A stretch of DNA of 64,000 bases from Bathymodiolus brooksi (GCA_963680875.1 OY804579.1:82945095-83009094), one strand, 5' to 3'. Positions 1 through 16,490 are shown, numbered from the stretch's first letter. Notes: generated by a model not told the origin, from the sequence alone. Numbers and translations are program-made.

Positions 1-3000
1 AGTCATTTATAGGTATTTGTTACACAGTCATAGCCGAACTACCTTAATACTCACTGATGGTCTACCATGACGCTAAATCATTTATAGGTATTTGTTACAC
101 AGTCATAGCCGAACTACCTTAATGCTTACTGATGGTCTACCATGACGCTAAATCATGTATAGGTATTTGTTACACAGTCATAGCAGAACTACCTGAATAC
201 TTACTGATGGTCTACCATGAAGCTAAATCATTTATAGGTATTTGTTACAGTCATAGCCGAACTACCTTAATGCTTACTGATGGTCTACCATGAAGCTAAA
301 TCATTTATAGGTATTTGTTACACAGTCTTAGCCAAACTACCTTAATGCTTACTGATGGTCTACCATGACCCTAAATCATTTATAGGTATTTGTTACACAG
401 TCATAGCCGAACTACCGTAATACTTACTGATGGTCTACCATGAAGCCAAATCATTTATAGGTATTTGTTACACAGTCATAGCCGAACTACCTTAATGCTT
501 ACTGATGGTCTACCATGAAGCTAAATCATTTATAGGTATTTGTTACACTGGCTTAGCCGAACTACCTTAATGCTTTCTGATGGTCTACCATGACGCTAAA
601 TCATTTATAGGTATTTGTTACACAGACATAGCCGAACTACCTTATTACTTACTGATGGTCTACCATGAAGCTAAATCATTAATAGGTATTTGTTACACTG
701 GCTTAGCCGAACTGCCTTAATACTTACTGATGGTCTACCATGACGCTAAATCATTTATAGGTATTTGTTACACAGGCTTAGCCGAACTACCTTAATGCTT
801 ACTGATGGTCTACCATGAAGCTAAATCATTTATATGTATTTGTTACACAGTCATAGCCGAACTACCTTAATACTTACTGATGGTCTACCATGAAGCTAAA
901 TCATTTATAGGTATTTGTTACACAGTCATAGCCGAACTACCTTCATTTCTTACTGATGGTCTACCATGACGCTAAATCATTTATAGGTATTTGTTACACA
1001 GTCATAGCCGAACTACCTTAATGCTTACTGATGGTCTACCATGAAGCTAAATCATTAATAGGTATTTGTTACACTGGCTTAGCCGAACTACCTTAATGCT
1101 TACTGATGGTCTACCATGAAGCTAAATCATTAATAGGTATTTGTTACACAGTCAGAGCCGAACTACCTTAATACTTACTGATGGTCTACAATGAAGCTAA
1201 ATCATTTATAGGTATTTGTTACACAGGCTTAGACGAACTACCTTAATGCTTACTGATGGTCTACCATGAAGCTAAATCATTTATAGGTATTTGCTACACT
1301 GGCTTAGCCGAATTACCTTAATGCTTACTGATGGTCTACCATGAAGCTAAATCATTTATAGGTATTTGTTACACTGGCTCAGCCGAACTACCTTAATACT
1401 TACTGATGGTCTACCATGAAGCTAAATCATTTATAGGTATATGTTACACTGGCTTAGCCGAACTACCTTAATGCTTACTGATGGTCTACCATGAAGCTAA
1501 ATCATTTATAGGTATTTGTTACACAGTCTTAGCCGAACTACCTTAATACTTACTGATGGTCTACCATGAAGCTAAATCATTTATAGGTATTTGCTACAGT
1601 CTTAGCCGAACTACCTTAATACTTACTGATGGTCTACCATGAAGCTAAATCATTTATAGGTATTTGTTACACAGTCATAGCCGAACTACATTAATACTTA
1701 CTGATGGTCTACCGTGAAGCTAAATCATTTATAGGTATTGGTTACACAGGCTTAGCCGAACTACCTTAATGCTTACTGATGGTCTACCATGAAGCTAAAT
1801 CATTTATAGGTATTTGTTACACAGTCTTAGCCGAACTACCTTAATGCTTACTGATGGTCTACCATGACGCTAAATCATTTATAGGTATTTGTTACACAGT
1901 CATAGCGAACTACATTAATACTTACTGATGGTCTACCATGAAGCTAAATCATTTATAGGTATTTGTTACACAGTCATAGCCGAACTACCTTAATGCTTAC
2001 TGATGGTCTACAATGACGCTAAATCATTTATAGGTATTTGTTATACTGGCTTAGCCGAACTACCTTAATGCTTACTGATGGTCTACCATGAAGCTAAATC
2101 ATTAATAGGTATTTGATACACAGTCATAGCCGAACTACCTTATTACTTACTGATGGTCTACCATGAAGCTAAATCATTAATAGGTATTTGTTACACTGGC
2201 TTAGCCTAACTGCCTTAATACTTACTGATGGTCTACCATGACGCTAAATCATTTATAGGTATTTGTTACACAGGCTTAGCCGAACTACCTTAATGCTTAC
2301 TGATGGTCTACCATGAAGCTAAATCATTTATATGTATTTGTTACACAGTCATAGCCGAACTACCTTAATACTTACTGATGGTCTACCATGAAGCTAAATC
2401 ATTTATAGGTATTTGTTACACAGTCATAGCCGAACTACCTTAATTTCTTACTGATGGTCTACCATGACACTAAATCATTTATAGGTATTTGTTACACAGT
2501 CATAGCCGAACTACCTTAATGCTTACTGATGGTCTACCATGAAGCTAAATCATTAATAGGTATTTGTTACACTGGCTTAGCCGAACTACCTTAATGCTTA
2601 CTGATGGTCTACCATGAAGCTAAATCATTAATAGGTATTTGTTACACAGTCAGAGCCGAACTACCTTAATACTTACTGATGGTCTACAATGAAGCTAAAT
2701 CATTTATAGGTATTTGTTAAACAGGCTTAGCCGAACTACCTTAATGCTTACTGATGGTCTACCATGAAGCTAAATCATTTATAGGTATTTGCTACACTGG
2801 CTTAGCCGAATTACCTTAATGCTTACTGATGGTCTACCATGAAGCTAAATCATTTATAGGTATTTGTTACACTGGCTCAGCCGAACTACCTTAATACTTA
2901 CTGATGGTCTACCATGAAGCTAAATCATTTATAGGTATTTGTTACACTGGCTTAGCCGAACTACCTTAATGCTTACTGATGGTCTACCATGAAGCTAAAT

Positions 3001-3580
3001 CATTTATAGGTATTTGTTACACAGTCTTAGCCGAACTACCTTAATACTTACTGATGGTCTACCATGAAGCTAAATCATTTATAGGTATTTGCTACAGTCT
3101 TAGCCGAACTACCTTAATACTTACTGATGGTCTACCATGAAGCTAAATCATTTATAGGTATTTGTTACACTGGCTTAGCCGAACTATCTTAATGCTTACT
3201 GATGGTCTACCATGAAGCTAAATAATTTATAGGTATTTGTTACACAGTCATAGCCGAACTACATTAATACTTACTGATGGTCTACCATGAAGCTAAATCA
3301 TTTATAGGTATTGGTTACACAGGCTTAGCCGAACTACCTTAATGCTTACTGATGGTCTACCATGAAGCTAAATCATTTATAGGTATTTGTTACACAGTCT
3401 TAGCCGAACTACCTTAATACTTACTGATGGTCTACCATGACACTAAATCATTAATAGGTATTTGTTAAACAGGCTTAGCCGAACTACCTTAATACTTACT
3501 GATGGTCTACCATGAAGCTAAATCATTAATAGGTATTTGTTACACTGGCTTAGCCGAACTACCTTAATGCTTACTGATGG

Positions 3581-6440
3581 TCTATCATGAAGCTAAATCA
3601 TTTACAGGTATTTGTTACACTGGCTTAGCAGAACTACCTTAATACTTACTGATGGTCTACCATGAAGCTAAATCATTTATAGGTATTTGTTACAGTCATA
3701 GCCGAACTACCTTAATGCTTACTGATGGTCTACCATGACGCTAAATCATTTATAGGTATTTGTTACACAGTCATAGCCGAACTACCTTATTGCTTACTGA
3801 TGGTCTACCATGAAGCTAAATAATTAATAGGTATTTGTTAGACAGGCTTAGCAGAACTACCTTAATGCTTACTCATGGTCCTCCATGAAGCTAAATCATT
3901 TATAGGTATTTGTTACACAGTCATAGCCGAACTACCTTAATGCTTACTGATGATCTACCATGAAGCTAAATCATTTATAGATATTTGTTACACAGTCATA
4001 GTCGAACTACCTTAATGCTTACTGATGGTCTACCATGAAGCTAAATCATTTATAGGTATTTGTTACAGTCTTAGCCGAACTATCTTAATACTTACTGATG
4101 GTCTACCATGACGCTAAATCATTTATAGGTATTTGTTACACAGTCTTAGCGGAACTACCTTAATACTTACTGATGGTCTACCATGACGCTAAATCATTTA
4201 TAGGTATTTGTTACACTGGCTTAGCCGAACTACCTTAATATTTACTGATGGTCTACCATGACGCTAAGTCATTTATAGGTATTTGTTACACAGTCATAGC
4301 CGAACTACCTTAATACTCACTGATGGTCTACCATGACGCTAAATCATTTATAGGTATTTGTTACACAGTCATAGCCGAACTACCTTAATGCTTACTGATG
4401 GTCTACCATGAAGCTAAATCATTTATAGGTATTTGTTACACAGTCATAGCAGAACTACCTCAATACTTACTGATGGTCTACCATGAAGCTAAATCATTTA
4501 TAGGTATTTGTTACAGTCATAGCCGAACTACCTTAATGCTTACTGATGGTCTACCATGAAGCTAAATCATTTATAGGTATTTGTTACACAGTCATAGCCG
4601 AACTACCTTAATGTTTACTGATGGTCTACCATGAAGCTAAATCATTTATAGGTATTTGTTACACAGTCTTAGCCGAACTACCTTAATGCTTACTGATGGT
4701 CTACAATGACGCTAAATCATTTATAGGTATTTGTTACACAGTCATAGCCGAACTACCTTAATACTTACTGATGGTCTACCATGAAGCTAAATCATTTATA
4801 GGTATTTGTTACACAGTCATAGCCGAACTACCTTAATGCTTACTGATGGTCTACAATGACGCTAAATCATTTATAGGTATTTGTTACACTGGCTTAGCCG
4901 AACTACCTTAATGCTTACTGATGGTCTACCATGACGCTAAATCATTTATAGGTATTTGTTACACTGGCTTAGCCGAACTACCTTAATACTTACTGATGGT
5001 CTACCATGACGCTAAATCATTTATAGGTACTTGTTACACAGGCTTAGCCGAACTACCTTAATGCTTACTGATGGTCTACCATGACGCTAAATCATTTATA
5101 GGTATTTGTTACACAGTCATAGCCGAACTACCTTAATACTTACTGATGGTCTACCATGAAGCTAAATCATTAATAGGTATTTGTTACACTGGCTTAGCCG
5201 AACTACCTTAATGCTTACTGATGGTCTACCATGAAGCTAAATCATTTATAGGTATTTGTTACACTGGCTTAGCAGAACTACCTTAATACTTACTGATGGT
5301 CTACCATGAAGCTAAATCATGTATAGGTATTTGTTACAGTCATAGCCGAACTACCTTAATGCTTACTGATGGTCTACCATGACGCTAAATCATTTATAGG
5401 TATTTGTTACACAGTCATAGCCGAACTACCTTAATACTTACTGATGGTCTACCATGAAGCTAAATCATTAATAGGTATTTGTTACACTGGCTTAGCCGAA
5501 CTACCTTAATACTTACTGATGGTCTACCATGACGCTAAATCATTTATAGGTATTTGTTACACAGGCTTAGCCGAACTACCTTAATGCTTACTGATGGTCT
5601 ACCATGACGCTAAATCATTTATAGGTATTTGTTACACAGTCATAGCCGAACTACCTTAATACTTACTGATGGTCTACCATGAAGCTAAATCATTAATAGG
5701 TATTTGTTACACTGGCTTAGCCGAACTACCTTAATGCTTACTGATGGTCTACCATGAAGCTAAATCATTTATAGGTATTTGTTACACTGGCTTAGCAGAA
5801 CTACCTTAATACTTACTGATGGTCTACCATGAAGCTAAATCATGTATAGGTATTTGTTACAGTCATAGCCGAACTACCTTAATGCTTACTGATGGTCTAC
5901 CATGACGCTAAATCATTAATAGGTATTTGTTACACAGTCATAGCCGAACTACCTTAATACTTACTGATGGTCTACCATGAAGCTAAATCATTAATAGGTA
6001 TTTGTTATAGAGGCTTAGCAGAACTACCTTAATGCTTACTGATGGTCTACCATGAAGCTAAATCATTTATAGGTATTTGTTACACAGTCATAGCCGAACT
6101 ACCTTAATGCTTACTGATGGTCTACCATGAAGCTAAATCATTTATAGATATTTGTTACGCAGTCATAGTCGAACTACCTTAATGCTTACTGATGGTCTAC
6201 CATGAAGCTAAATCATTTATAGGTATTTGTTACAGTCTTAGCCGAACTATCTTAATACTTACTGATGGTCTACCATGACGCTAAATCATTTATAGGTATT
6301 TGTTACACAGTCTTAGCGGAACTACCTTAATACTTACTGATGGTCTACCATGAAGCTAAATCATTTATAGGTATTTGTTACACTGGCTTAGCCGAACTAC
6401 CTTAATACTTACTGATGGTCTACCATGACGCTAAGTCATT
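3581..6440. repeat. Higher-order satellite block, copy 1 (pairs with 9561-12420)
   Basis: Rare monomer variants in this block recur 5980 bp downstream in the same order: 'tctatcatga' (3581 and 9561), a taattaatagg monomer with 'gacaggc' and 'ctcatggtcctcc' (about 3811 and 9791), 'acctcaatac' (about 4455 and 10435) and 'ttataggtac' (5021 and 11001). This indicates a multi-kilobase duplication rather than independent mutation. Boundaries are approximate. Confidence 0.85.
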
Positions 6441-6686
6441 TATAGGTATTTGTTACACAGTCATAGCCGAACTACCTTAATACTCACTGATGGTCTACCA
6501 TGACGCTAAATCATTTATAGGTATTTGTTACACAGTCATAGACGAACTACCTTAATGCTTACTGATGGTCTACCATGAAGCTAAATCATTTATAGGTATT
6601 TGTTACACAGTCATAGCAGAACTACCTGAATACTTACTGATGGTCTACCATGAAGCTAAATCATTTATAGGTATTTGTTACAGTCA

Positions 6687-9320
6687 TAGCCGAACTACCT
6701 TAATGCTTACTGATGGTCTACCATGAAGCTAAATCATTTATAGGTATTTGTTACACAGTCATAGCCGAACTACCTTAATGTTTACTGATGGTCTACCATG
6801 AAGCTAAATCATTTATAGGTATTTGTTACACAGTCTTAGCCGAACTACCTTAATGCTTACTGATGGTCTACTATGACGCTAAATCATTTATAGGTATTTG
6901 TTACACAGTCATAGCCGAACTACCTTAATACTTACTGATGGTCTACCATGAAGCTAAATCATTTATAGGTATTTGTTACACAGTCATAGCCGAACTACCT
7001 TAATGCTTACTGATGGTTTACAATGACGCTAAATCATTTATAGGTATTTGTTACACTGGCTTAGCCGAACTACCTTAATGCTTACTGATGGTCTACAATG
7101 ACGCTAAATCATTTATAGGTATTTGTTACACAGTCATAGCCGAACTACCTTAATACTCACTGATGGTCTACCATGAAGCTAAATCATTAATAGGTATTTG
7201 TTACACTGGCTTAGCCGAACTACCTTAATACTTACTGATGGTCTACCATGACGCTAAATCATTTATAGGTATTTGTTACACAGGCTTAGCCGAACTACCT
7301 TAATGCTTACTGATGGTCTACCATGACGCTAAATCATTTATAGGTATTTGTTACACAGTCATAGCCGAACTACCTTAATACTTACTGATGGTCTACCATG
7401 AAGCTAAATCATTTATAGGTATTTGTTACACAGTCATAGCCGAACTACCTTAATGCTTACTGATGTTCTACCATGACGCTAAATCATTAATAGGTATTTG
7501 TTACACTGGCTTAGCCGAACTACCTTAATACTTACTGATGGTCTACCATGACGCTAAATCATTTATAGGTATTTGTTACACAGTCTTAGCGGAACTACCT
7601 TAATACTTACTGATGGTCTACCATGACGCTAAATCATTTATAGGTATTTGTTACACTGGCTTAGCCGAACTACCTTAATACTTACTCATGGTCTACCATG
7701 ACGCTAAGTCATTTATAGGTATTTGTTACACAGTCATAGCCGAACTACCTTAATACTCACTGATGGTCTACCATGACGCTAAATCATTTATAGGTATTTG
7801 TTACACAGTCATAGCCGAACTACCTTAATGCTTACTAATGGTCTACCATGAAGCTAAATCATTTATAGGTATTTGTTACAGTCTTAGCCGAACTACCTTA
7901 ATACTTACTGATGGTCTACAATGAAGCTAAATCATTTATAGGTATTTGTTACAGTCTTAGCCGAACTACATTAATGCTTACTGATGGTCTACAATGAAGC
8001 TAAATCATTTATAGGTATTTGTTACAGTCATAGCCGAACTACCTTAATGCTTACTGATGGTCTACCATGAAGCTAAATCATTTATAGGTATTTGTTACAC
8101 AGTCTTAGCCGAACTACCTTAATGCTTACTGATGGTCTACCATGAGGCTAAATCATTTATAGGTATTTGTTACACAGTCATAGCCGAACTACCTTAATAC
8201 TTACTGATGGTCTACCATGAAGCTAAATCATTTATAGGTATTTGTTACACAGTCATAGCCGAACTACCTTAATGCTTACTGATGGTCTACCATGACGCTA
8301 AATCATTTATAGGTATTTGTTACACTGGCTTAGCCGAACTACCTTAATGCTTACTGATGGTCTACCATGACGCTAAATCATTTATAGGTATTTGTTACAC
8401 AGTCATAGCCGAACTACCTTATTACTTACTGATGGTCTACCATGAAGCTAAATCATTAGTAGGTATTTGTTACACTGGCTTAGCCGAACTACCTTAATAC
8501 TTACTGATGGTCTACCATGACGCTAAATCATTTATAGGTATTTGTTACACAGGCTTAGCCGAACTACCTTAATGCTTACTGATGGTCTACCATGACGCTA
8601 AATCATTTATAGGTATGTGTTACACAGTCATAGCCGAACTACCTTAATGCTTACTGATGGTCTACCATGAAGCTAAATCATTTATAGGTATTTGTTACAC
8701 AGTCATAGCCGAACTACCTTAATGTTTACTGATGGTCTACCATGAAGCTAAATCATTTATAGGTATTTGTTACACAGTCTTAGCCGAACTACCTTAATGC
8801 TTACTGATGGTCTACTATGACGCTAAATCATTTATAGGTATTTGTTACACAGTCATAGCCGAACTACCTTAATACTTACTGATGGTCTACCATGAAGCTA
8901 AATCATTTATAGGTATTTGTTACACAGTCATAGCCGAACTACCTTAATGCTTACTGATGGTTTACAATGACGCTAAATCATTTATAGGTATTTGTTACAC
9001 TGGCTTAGCCGAACTACCTTAATGCTTACTGATGGTCTACCATGACGCTAAATCATTTATAGGTATTTGTTACACAGTCATAGCCGAACTACCTTAATAC
9101 TTACTGATGGTCTACCATGAAGCTAAATCATTAATAGGTATTTGTTTCACTGGCTTAGCCGAACTACCTTAATACTTACTGATGGTCTACCATGACGCTA
9201 AATCATTTATAGGTATTTGTTACACAGGCTTAGCCGAACTACCTTAATGCTTACTGATGGTCTACCATGAAGCTAAATCATTTATAGGTATTTGTTACAC
9301 AGTCATAGCCGAACTACCTT
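6687..9320. repeat. Higher-order satellite block, first copy of a three-copy set
   Basis: Markers here recur at +7174 bp (13861-16490) and again +10985 bp after that (about 24850-27470): 'tgatgttcta' at 7461, 14635 and 25620; 'tttgtttcac' at 9141, 16315 and 27300. 'aggtatgtgt' is at 8611 and 15785. Edges are approximate. Confidence 0.85.
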
Positions 9321-9560
9321 AATACTTACTGATGGTCTACCATGAAGCTAAATCATTTATAGGTATTTGTTACACAGTCATAGCCGAACTACCTTAATGC
9401 TTACTGATGGTCTACCATGACGCTAAATCATTTATAGGTATTTGTTACACAGGCTTGGCCGAACTACCTTAATACTTACTGATGGTCTACCATGACGCTA
9501 AATCATTTATAGGTATTTGTTACACAGTCTTAGCGGAACTACCTTAATACTTACTGATGG

Positions 9561-12420
9561 TCTATCATGAAGCTAAATCATTTACAGGTATTTGTTACAC
9601 TGGCTTAGCAGAACTACCTTAATACTTACTGATGGTCTACCATGAAGCTAAATCATTTATAGGTATTTGTTACAGTCATAGCCGAACTACCTTAATGCTT
9701 ACTGATGGTCTACCATGACGCTAAATCATTTATAGGTATTTGTTACACAGTCATAGCCGAACTACCTTATTGCTTACTGATGGTCTACCATGAAGCTAAA
9801 TAATTAATAGGTATTTGTTAGACAGGCTTAGCAGAACTACCTTAATGCTTACTCATGGTCCTCCATGAAGCTAAATCATTTATAGGTATTTGTTACACAG
9901 TCATAGCCGAACTACCTTAATGCTTACTGATGATCTACCATGAAGCTAAATCATTTATAGATATTTGTTACACAGTCATAGTCGAACTACCTTAATGCTT
10001 ACTGATGGTCTACCATGAAGCTAAATCATTTATAGGTATTTGTTACAGTCTTAGCCGAACTATCTTAATACTTACTGATGGTCTACCATGACGCTAAATC
10101 ATTTATAGGTATTTGTTACACAGTCTTAGCGGAACTACCTTAATACTTACTGATGGTCTACCATGACGCTAAATCATTTATAGGTATTTGTTACACTGGC
10201 TTAGCCGAACTACCTTAATATTTACTGATGGTCTACCATGACGCTAAGTCATTTATAGGTATTTGTTACACAGTCATAGCCGAACTACCTTAATACTCAC
10301 TGATGGTCTACCATGACGCTAAATCATTTATAGGTATTTGTTACACAGTCATAGCCGAACTACCTTAATGCTTACTGATGGTCTACCATGAAGCTAAATC
10401 ATTTATAGGTATTTGTTACACAGTCATAGCAGAACTACCTCAATACTTACTGATGGTCTACCATGAAGCTAAATCATTTATAGGTATTTGTTACAGTCAT
10501 AGCCGAACTACCTTAATGCTTACTGATGGTCTACCATGAAGCTAAATCATTTATAGGTATTTGTTACACAGTCATAGCCGAACTACCTTAATGTTTACTG
10601 ATGGTCTACCATGAAGCTAAATCATTTATAGGTATTTGTTACACAGTCTTAGCCGAACTACCTTAATGCTTACTGATGGTCTACAATGACGCTAAATCAT
10701 TTATAGGTATTTGTTACACAGTCATAGCCGAACTACCTTAATACTTACTGATGGTCTACCATGAAGCTAAATCATTTATAGGTATTTGTTACACAGTCAT
10801 AGCCGAACTACCTTAATGCTTACTGATGGTCTACAATGACGCTAAATCATTTATAGGTATTTGTTACACTGGCTTAGCCGAACTACCTTAATGCTTACTG
10901 ATGGTCTACCATGACGCTAAATCATTTATAGGTATTTGTTACACTGGCTTAGCCGAACTACCTTAATACTTACTGATGGTCTACCATGACGCTAAATCAT
11001 TTATAGGTACTTGTTACACAGGCTTAGCCGAACTACCTTAATGCTTACTGATGGTCTACCATGACGCTAAATCATTTATAGGTATTTGTTACACAGTCAT
11101 AGCCGAACTACCTTAATACTTACTGATGGTCTACCATGAAGCTAAATCATTAATAGGTATTTGTTACACTGGCTTAGCCGAACTACCTTAATGCTTACTG
11201 ATGGTCTACCATGAAGCTTAATCATTTATAGGTATTTGTTACACTGGCTTAGCAGAACTACCTTAATACTTACTGATGGTCTACCATGAAGCTAAATCAT
11301 GTATAGGTATTTGTTACAGTCATAGCCGAACTACCTTAATGCTTACTGATGGTCTACCATGACGCTAAATCATTTATAGGTATTTGTTACACAGTCATAG
11401 CCGAACTACCTTAATACTTACTGATGGTCTACCATGAAGCTAAATCATTAATAGGTATTTGTTACACTGGCTTAGCCGAACTACCTTAATACTTACTGAT
11501 GGTCTACCATGACGCTAAATCATTTATAGGTATTTGTTACACAGGCTTAGCCGAACTACCTTAATGCTTACTGATGGTCTACCATGACGCTAAATCATTT
11601 ATAGGTATTTGTTACACAGTCATAGCCGAACTACCTTAATACTTACTGATGGTCTACCATGAAGCTAAATCATTAATAGGTATTTGTTACACTGGCTTAG
11701 CCGAACTACCTTAATGCTTACTGATGGTCTACCATGAAGCTAAATCATTTATAGGTATTTGTTACACTGGCTTAGCAGAACTACCTTAATACTTACTGAT
11801 GGTCTACCATGAAGCTAAATCATGTATAGGTATTTGTTACAGTCATAGCCGAACTACCTTAATGCTTACTGATGGTCTACCATGACGCTAAATCATTAAT
11901 AGGTATTTGTTACACAGTCATAGCCGAACTACCTTAATACTTACTGATGGTCTACCATGAAGCTAAATCATTAATAGGTATTTGTTATAGAGGCTTAGCA
12001 GAACTACCTTAATGCTTACTGATGGTCTACCATGAAGCTAAATCATTTATAGGTATTTGTTACACAGTCATAGCCGAACTACCTTAATGCTTACTGATGG
12101 TCTACCATGAAGCTAAATCATTTATAGATATTTGTTACGCAGTCATAGTCGAACTACCTTAATGCTTACTGATGGTCTACCATGAAGCTAAATCATTTAT
12201 AGGTATTTGTTACAGTCTTAGCCGAACTATCTTAATACTTACTGATGGTCTACCATGACGCTAAATCATTTATAGGTATTTGTTACACAGTCTTAGCGGA
12301 ACTACCTTAATACTTACTGATGGTCTACCATGAAGCTAAATCATTTATAGGTATTTGTTACACTGGCTTAGCCGAACTACCTTAATACTTACTGATGGTC
12401 TACCATGACGCTAAGTCATT
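9561..12420. repeat. Higher-order satellite block, copy 2 (pairs with 3581-6440)
   Basis: Second copy at an offset of exactly 5980 bp from 3581-6440. By eye the copies are nearly identical, with isolated differences such as 'agcttaatc' near 11217. After about 12420 the match is broken by loss of one monomer and a local 1269-bp duplication. Confidence 0.85.
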
Positions 12421-13700
12421 TATAGGTATTTGTTACACAGTCATAGACGAACTACCTTAATGCTTACTGATGGTCTACCATGAAGCTAAATCATTTATAG
12501 GTATTTGTTACACAGTCATAGCAGAACTACCTGAATACTTACTGATGGTCTACCATGAAGCTAAATCATTTATAGGTATTTGTTACAGTCATAGCCGAAC
12601 TACCTTAATGCTTACTGATGGTCTACCATGACGCTAAATCATTTATAGGTATTTGTTACACAGTCATAGCCGAACTACCTTAATACTTACTGATGGTCTA
12701 CCATGAAGCTAAATCATTAATAGGTATTTGTTACACTGGCTTAGCCGAACTACCTTAATACTTACTGATGGTCTACCATGACGCTAAATCATTTATAGGT
12801 ATTTGTTACACAGGCTTAGCCGAACTACCTTAATGCTTACTGATGGTCTACCATGACGCTAAATCATTTATAGGTATTTGTTACACAGTCATAGCCGAAC
12901 TACCTTAATACTTACTGATGGTCTACCATGAAGCTAAATCATTAATAGGTATTTGTTACACTGGCTTAGCCGAACTACCTTAATGCTTACTGATGGTCTA
13001 CCATGAAGCTAAATCATTTATAGGTATTTGTTACACTGGCTTAGCAGAACTACCTTAATACTTACTGATGGTCTACCATGAAGCTAAATCATGTATAGGT
13101 ATTTGTTACAGTCATAGCCGAACTACCTTAATGCTTACTGATGGTCTACCATGACGCTAAATCATTAATAGGTATTTGTTACACAGTCATAGCCGAACTA
13201 CCTTAATACTTACTGATGGTCTACCATGAAGCTAAATCATTAATAGGTATTTGTTATAGAGGCTTAGCAGAACTACCTTAATGCTTACTGATGGTCTACC
13301 ATGAAGCTAAATCATTTATAGGTATTTGTTACACAGTCATAGCCGAACTACCTTAATGCTTACTGATGGTCTACCATGAAGCTAAATCATTTATAGATAT
13401 TTGTTACGCAGTCATAGTCGAACTACCTTAATGCTTACTGATGGTCTACCATGAAGCTAAATCATTTATAGGTATTTGTTACAGTCTTAGCCGAACTATC
13501 TTAATACTTACTGATGGTCTACCATGACGCTAAATCATTTATAGGTATTTGTTACACAGTCTTAGCGGAACTACCTTAATACTTACTGATGGTCTACCAT
13601 GAAGCTAAATCATTTATAGGTATTTGTTACACTGGCTTAGCCGAACTACCTTAATACTTACTGATGGTCTACCATGACGCTAAGTCATTTATAGGTATTT
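11160..13700. repeat. Local tandem duplication of a 17-monomer (1269-bp) satellite segment
   Basis: The marker 'gaggcttagc' at 11990 reappears at 13259, and 'cagtcatagacga' at 12438 reappears at 13707. Both offsets are 1269 bp, which fits 17 monomers of which three are 73 bp long. The copies are adjacent, as expected from unequal crossing-over. The outer edges are estimates. Confidence 0.75.
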
Positions 13701-13860
13701 GTTACACAGTCATAGACGAACTACCTTAATGCTTACTGATGGTCTACCATGAAGCTAAATCATTTATAGGTATTTGTTACACAGTCATAGCAGAACTACC
13801 TGAATACTTACTGATGGTCTACCATGAAGCTAAATCATTTATAGGTATTTGTTACAGTCA

Positions 13861-16490
13861 TAGCCGAACTACCTTAATGCTTACTGATGGTCTACCATGA
13901 AGCTAAATCATTTATAGGTATTTGTTACACAGTCATAGCCGAACTACCTTAATGTTTACTGATGGTCTACCATGAAGCTAAATCATTTATAGGTATTTGT
14001 TACACAGTCTTAGCCGAACTACCTTAATGCTTACTGATGGTCTACTATGACGCTAAATCATTTATAGGTATTTGTTACACAGTCATAGCCGAACTACCTT
14101 AATACTTACTGATGGTCTACCATGAAGCTAAATCATTTATAGGTATTTGTTACACAGTCATAGCCGAACTACCTTAATGCTTACTGATGGTTTACAATGA
14201 CGCTAAATCATTTATAGGTATTTGTTACACTGGCTTAGCCGAACTACCTTAATGCTTACTGATGGTCTACAATGACGCTAAATCATTTATAGGTATTTGT
14301 TACACAGTCATAGCCGAACTACCTTAATACTCACTGATGGTCTACCATGAAGCTAAATCATTAATAGGTATTTGTTACACTGGCTTAGCCGAACTACCTT
14401 AATACTTACTGATGGTCTACCATGACGCTAAATCATTTATAGGTATTTGTTACACAGGCTTAGCCGAACTACCTTAATGCTTACTGATGGTCTACCATGA
14501 CGCTAAATCATTTATAGGTATTTGTTACACAGTCATAGCCGAACTACCTTAATACTTACTGATGGTCTACCATGAAGCTAAATCATTTATAGGTATTTGT
14601 TACACAGTCATAGCCGAACTACCTTAATGCTTACTGATGTTCTACCATGACGCTAAATCATTAATAGGTATTTGTTACACTGGCTTAGCCGAACTACCTT
14701 AATACTTACTGATGGTCTACCATGACGCTAAATCATTTATAGGTATTTGTTACACAGTCTTAGCGGAACTACCTTAATACTTACTGATGGTCTACCATGA
14801 CGCTAAATCATTTATAGGTATTTGTTACACTGGCTTAGCCGAACTACCTTAATACTTACTCATGGTCTACCATGACGCTAAGTCATTTATAGGTATTTGT
14901 TACACAGTCATAGCCGAACTACCTTAATACTCACTGATGGTCTACCATGACGCTAAATCATTTATAGGTATTTGTTACACAGTCATAGCCGAACTACCTT
15001 AATGCTTACTAATGGTCTACCATGAAGCTAAATCATTTATAGGTATTTGTTACAGTCTTAGCCGAACTACCTTAATACTTACTGATGGTCTACAATGAAG
15101 CTAAATCATTTATAGGTATTTGTTACAGTCTTAGCCGAACTACATTAATGCTTACTGATGGTCTACAATGAAGCTAAATCATTTATAGGTATTTGTTACA
15201 GTCATAGCCGAACTACCTTAATGCTTACTGATGGTCTACCATGAAGCTAAATCATTTATAGGTATTTGTTACACAGTCTTAGCCGAACTACCTTAATGCT
15301 TACTGATGGTCTACCATGAGGCTAAATCATTTATAGGTATTTGTTACACAGTCATAGCCGAACTACCTTAATACTTACTGATGGTCTACCATGAAGCTAA
15401 ATCATTTATAGGTATTTGTTACACAGTCATAGCCGAACTACCTTAATGCTTACTGATGGTCTACCATGACGCTAAATCATTTATAGGTATTTGTTACACT
15501 GGCTTAGCCGAACTACCTTAATGCTTACTGATGGTCTACCATGACGCTAAATCATTTATAGGTATTTGTTACACAGTCATAGCCGAACTACCTTATTACT
15601 TACTGATGGTCTACCATGAAGCTAAATCATTAGTAGGTATTTGTTACACTGGCTTAGCCGAACTACCTTAATACTTACTGATGGTCTACCATGACGCTAA
15701 ATCATTTATAGGTATTTGTTACACAGGCTTAGCCGAACTACCTTAATGCTTACTGATGGTCTACCATGACGCTAAATCATTTATAGGTATGTGTTACACA
15801 GTCATAGCCGAACTACCTTAATGCTTACTGATGGTCTACCATGAAGCTAAATCATTTATAGGTATTTGTTACACAGTCATAGCCGAACTACCTTAATGTT
15901 TACTGATGGTCTACCATGAAGCTAAATCATTTATAGGTATTTGTTACACAGTCTTAGCCGAACTACCTTAATGCTTACTGATGGTCTACTATGACGCTAA
16001 ATCATTTATAGGTATTTGTTACACAGTCATAGCCGAACTACCTTAATACTTACTGATGGTCTACCATGAAGCTAAATCATTTATAGGTATTTGTTACACA
16101 GTCATAGCCGAACTACCTTAATGCTTACTGATGGTTTACAATGACGCTAAATCATTTATAGGTATTTGTTACACTGGCTTAGCCGAACTACCTTAATGCT
16201 TACTGATGGTCTACCATGACGCTAAATCATTTATAGGTATTTGTTACACAGTCATAGCCGAACTACCTTAATACTTACTGATGGTCTACCATGAAGCTAA
16301 ATCATTAATAGGTATTTGTTTCACTGGCTTAGCCGAACTACCTTAATACTTACTGATGGTCTACCATGACGCTAAATCATTTATAGGTATTTGTTACACA
16401 GGCTTAGCCGAACTACCTTAATGCTTACTGATGGTCTACCATGAAGCTAAATCATTTATAGGTATTTGTTACACAGTCATAGCCGAACTA
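13861..16490. repeat. Higher-order satellite block, second copy of a three-copy set
   Basis: Matches 6687-9320 at +7174 bp and 24850-27470 at +10985 bp, by the markers given for the first copy. Compared with the first copy, one monomer is lost near 16490. Confidence 0.82.
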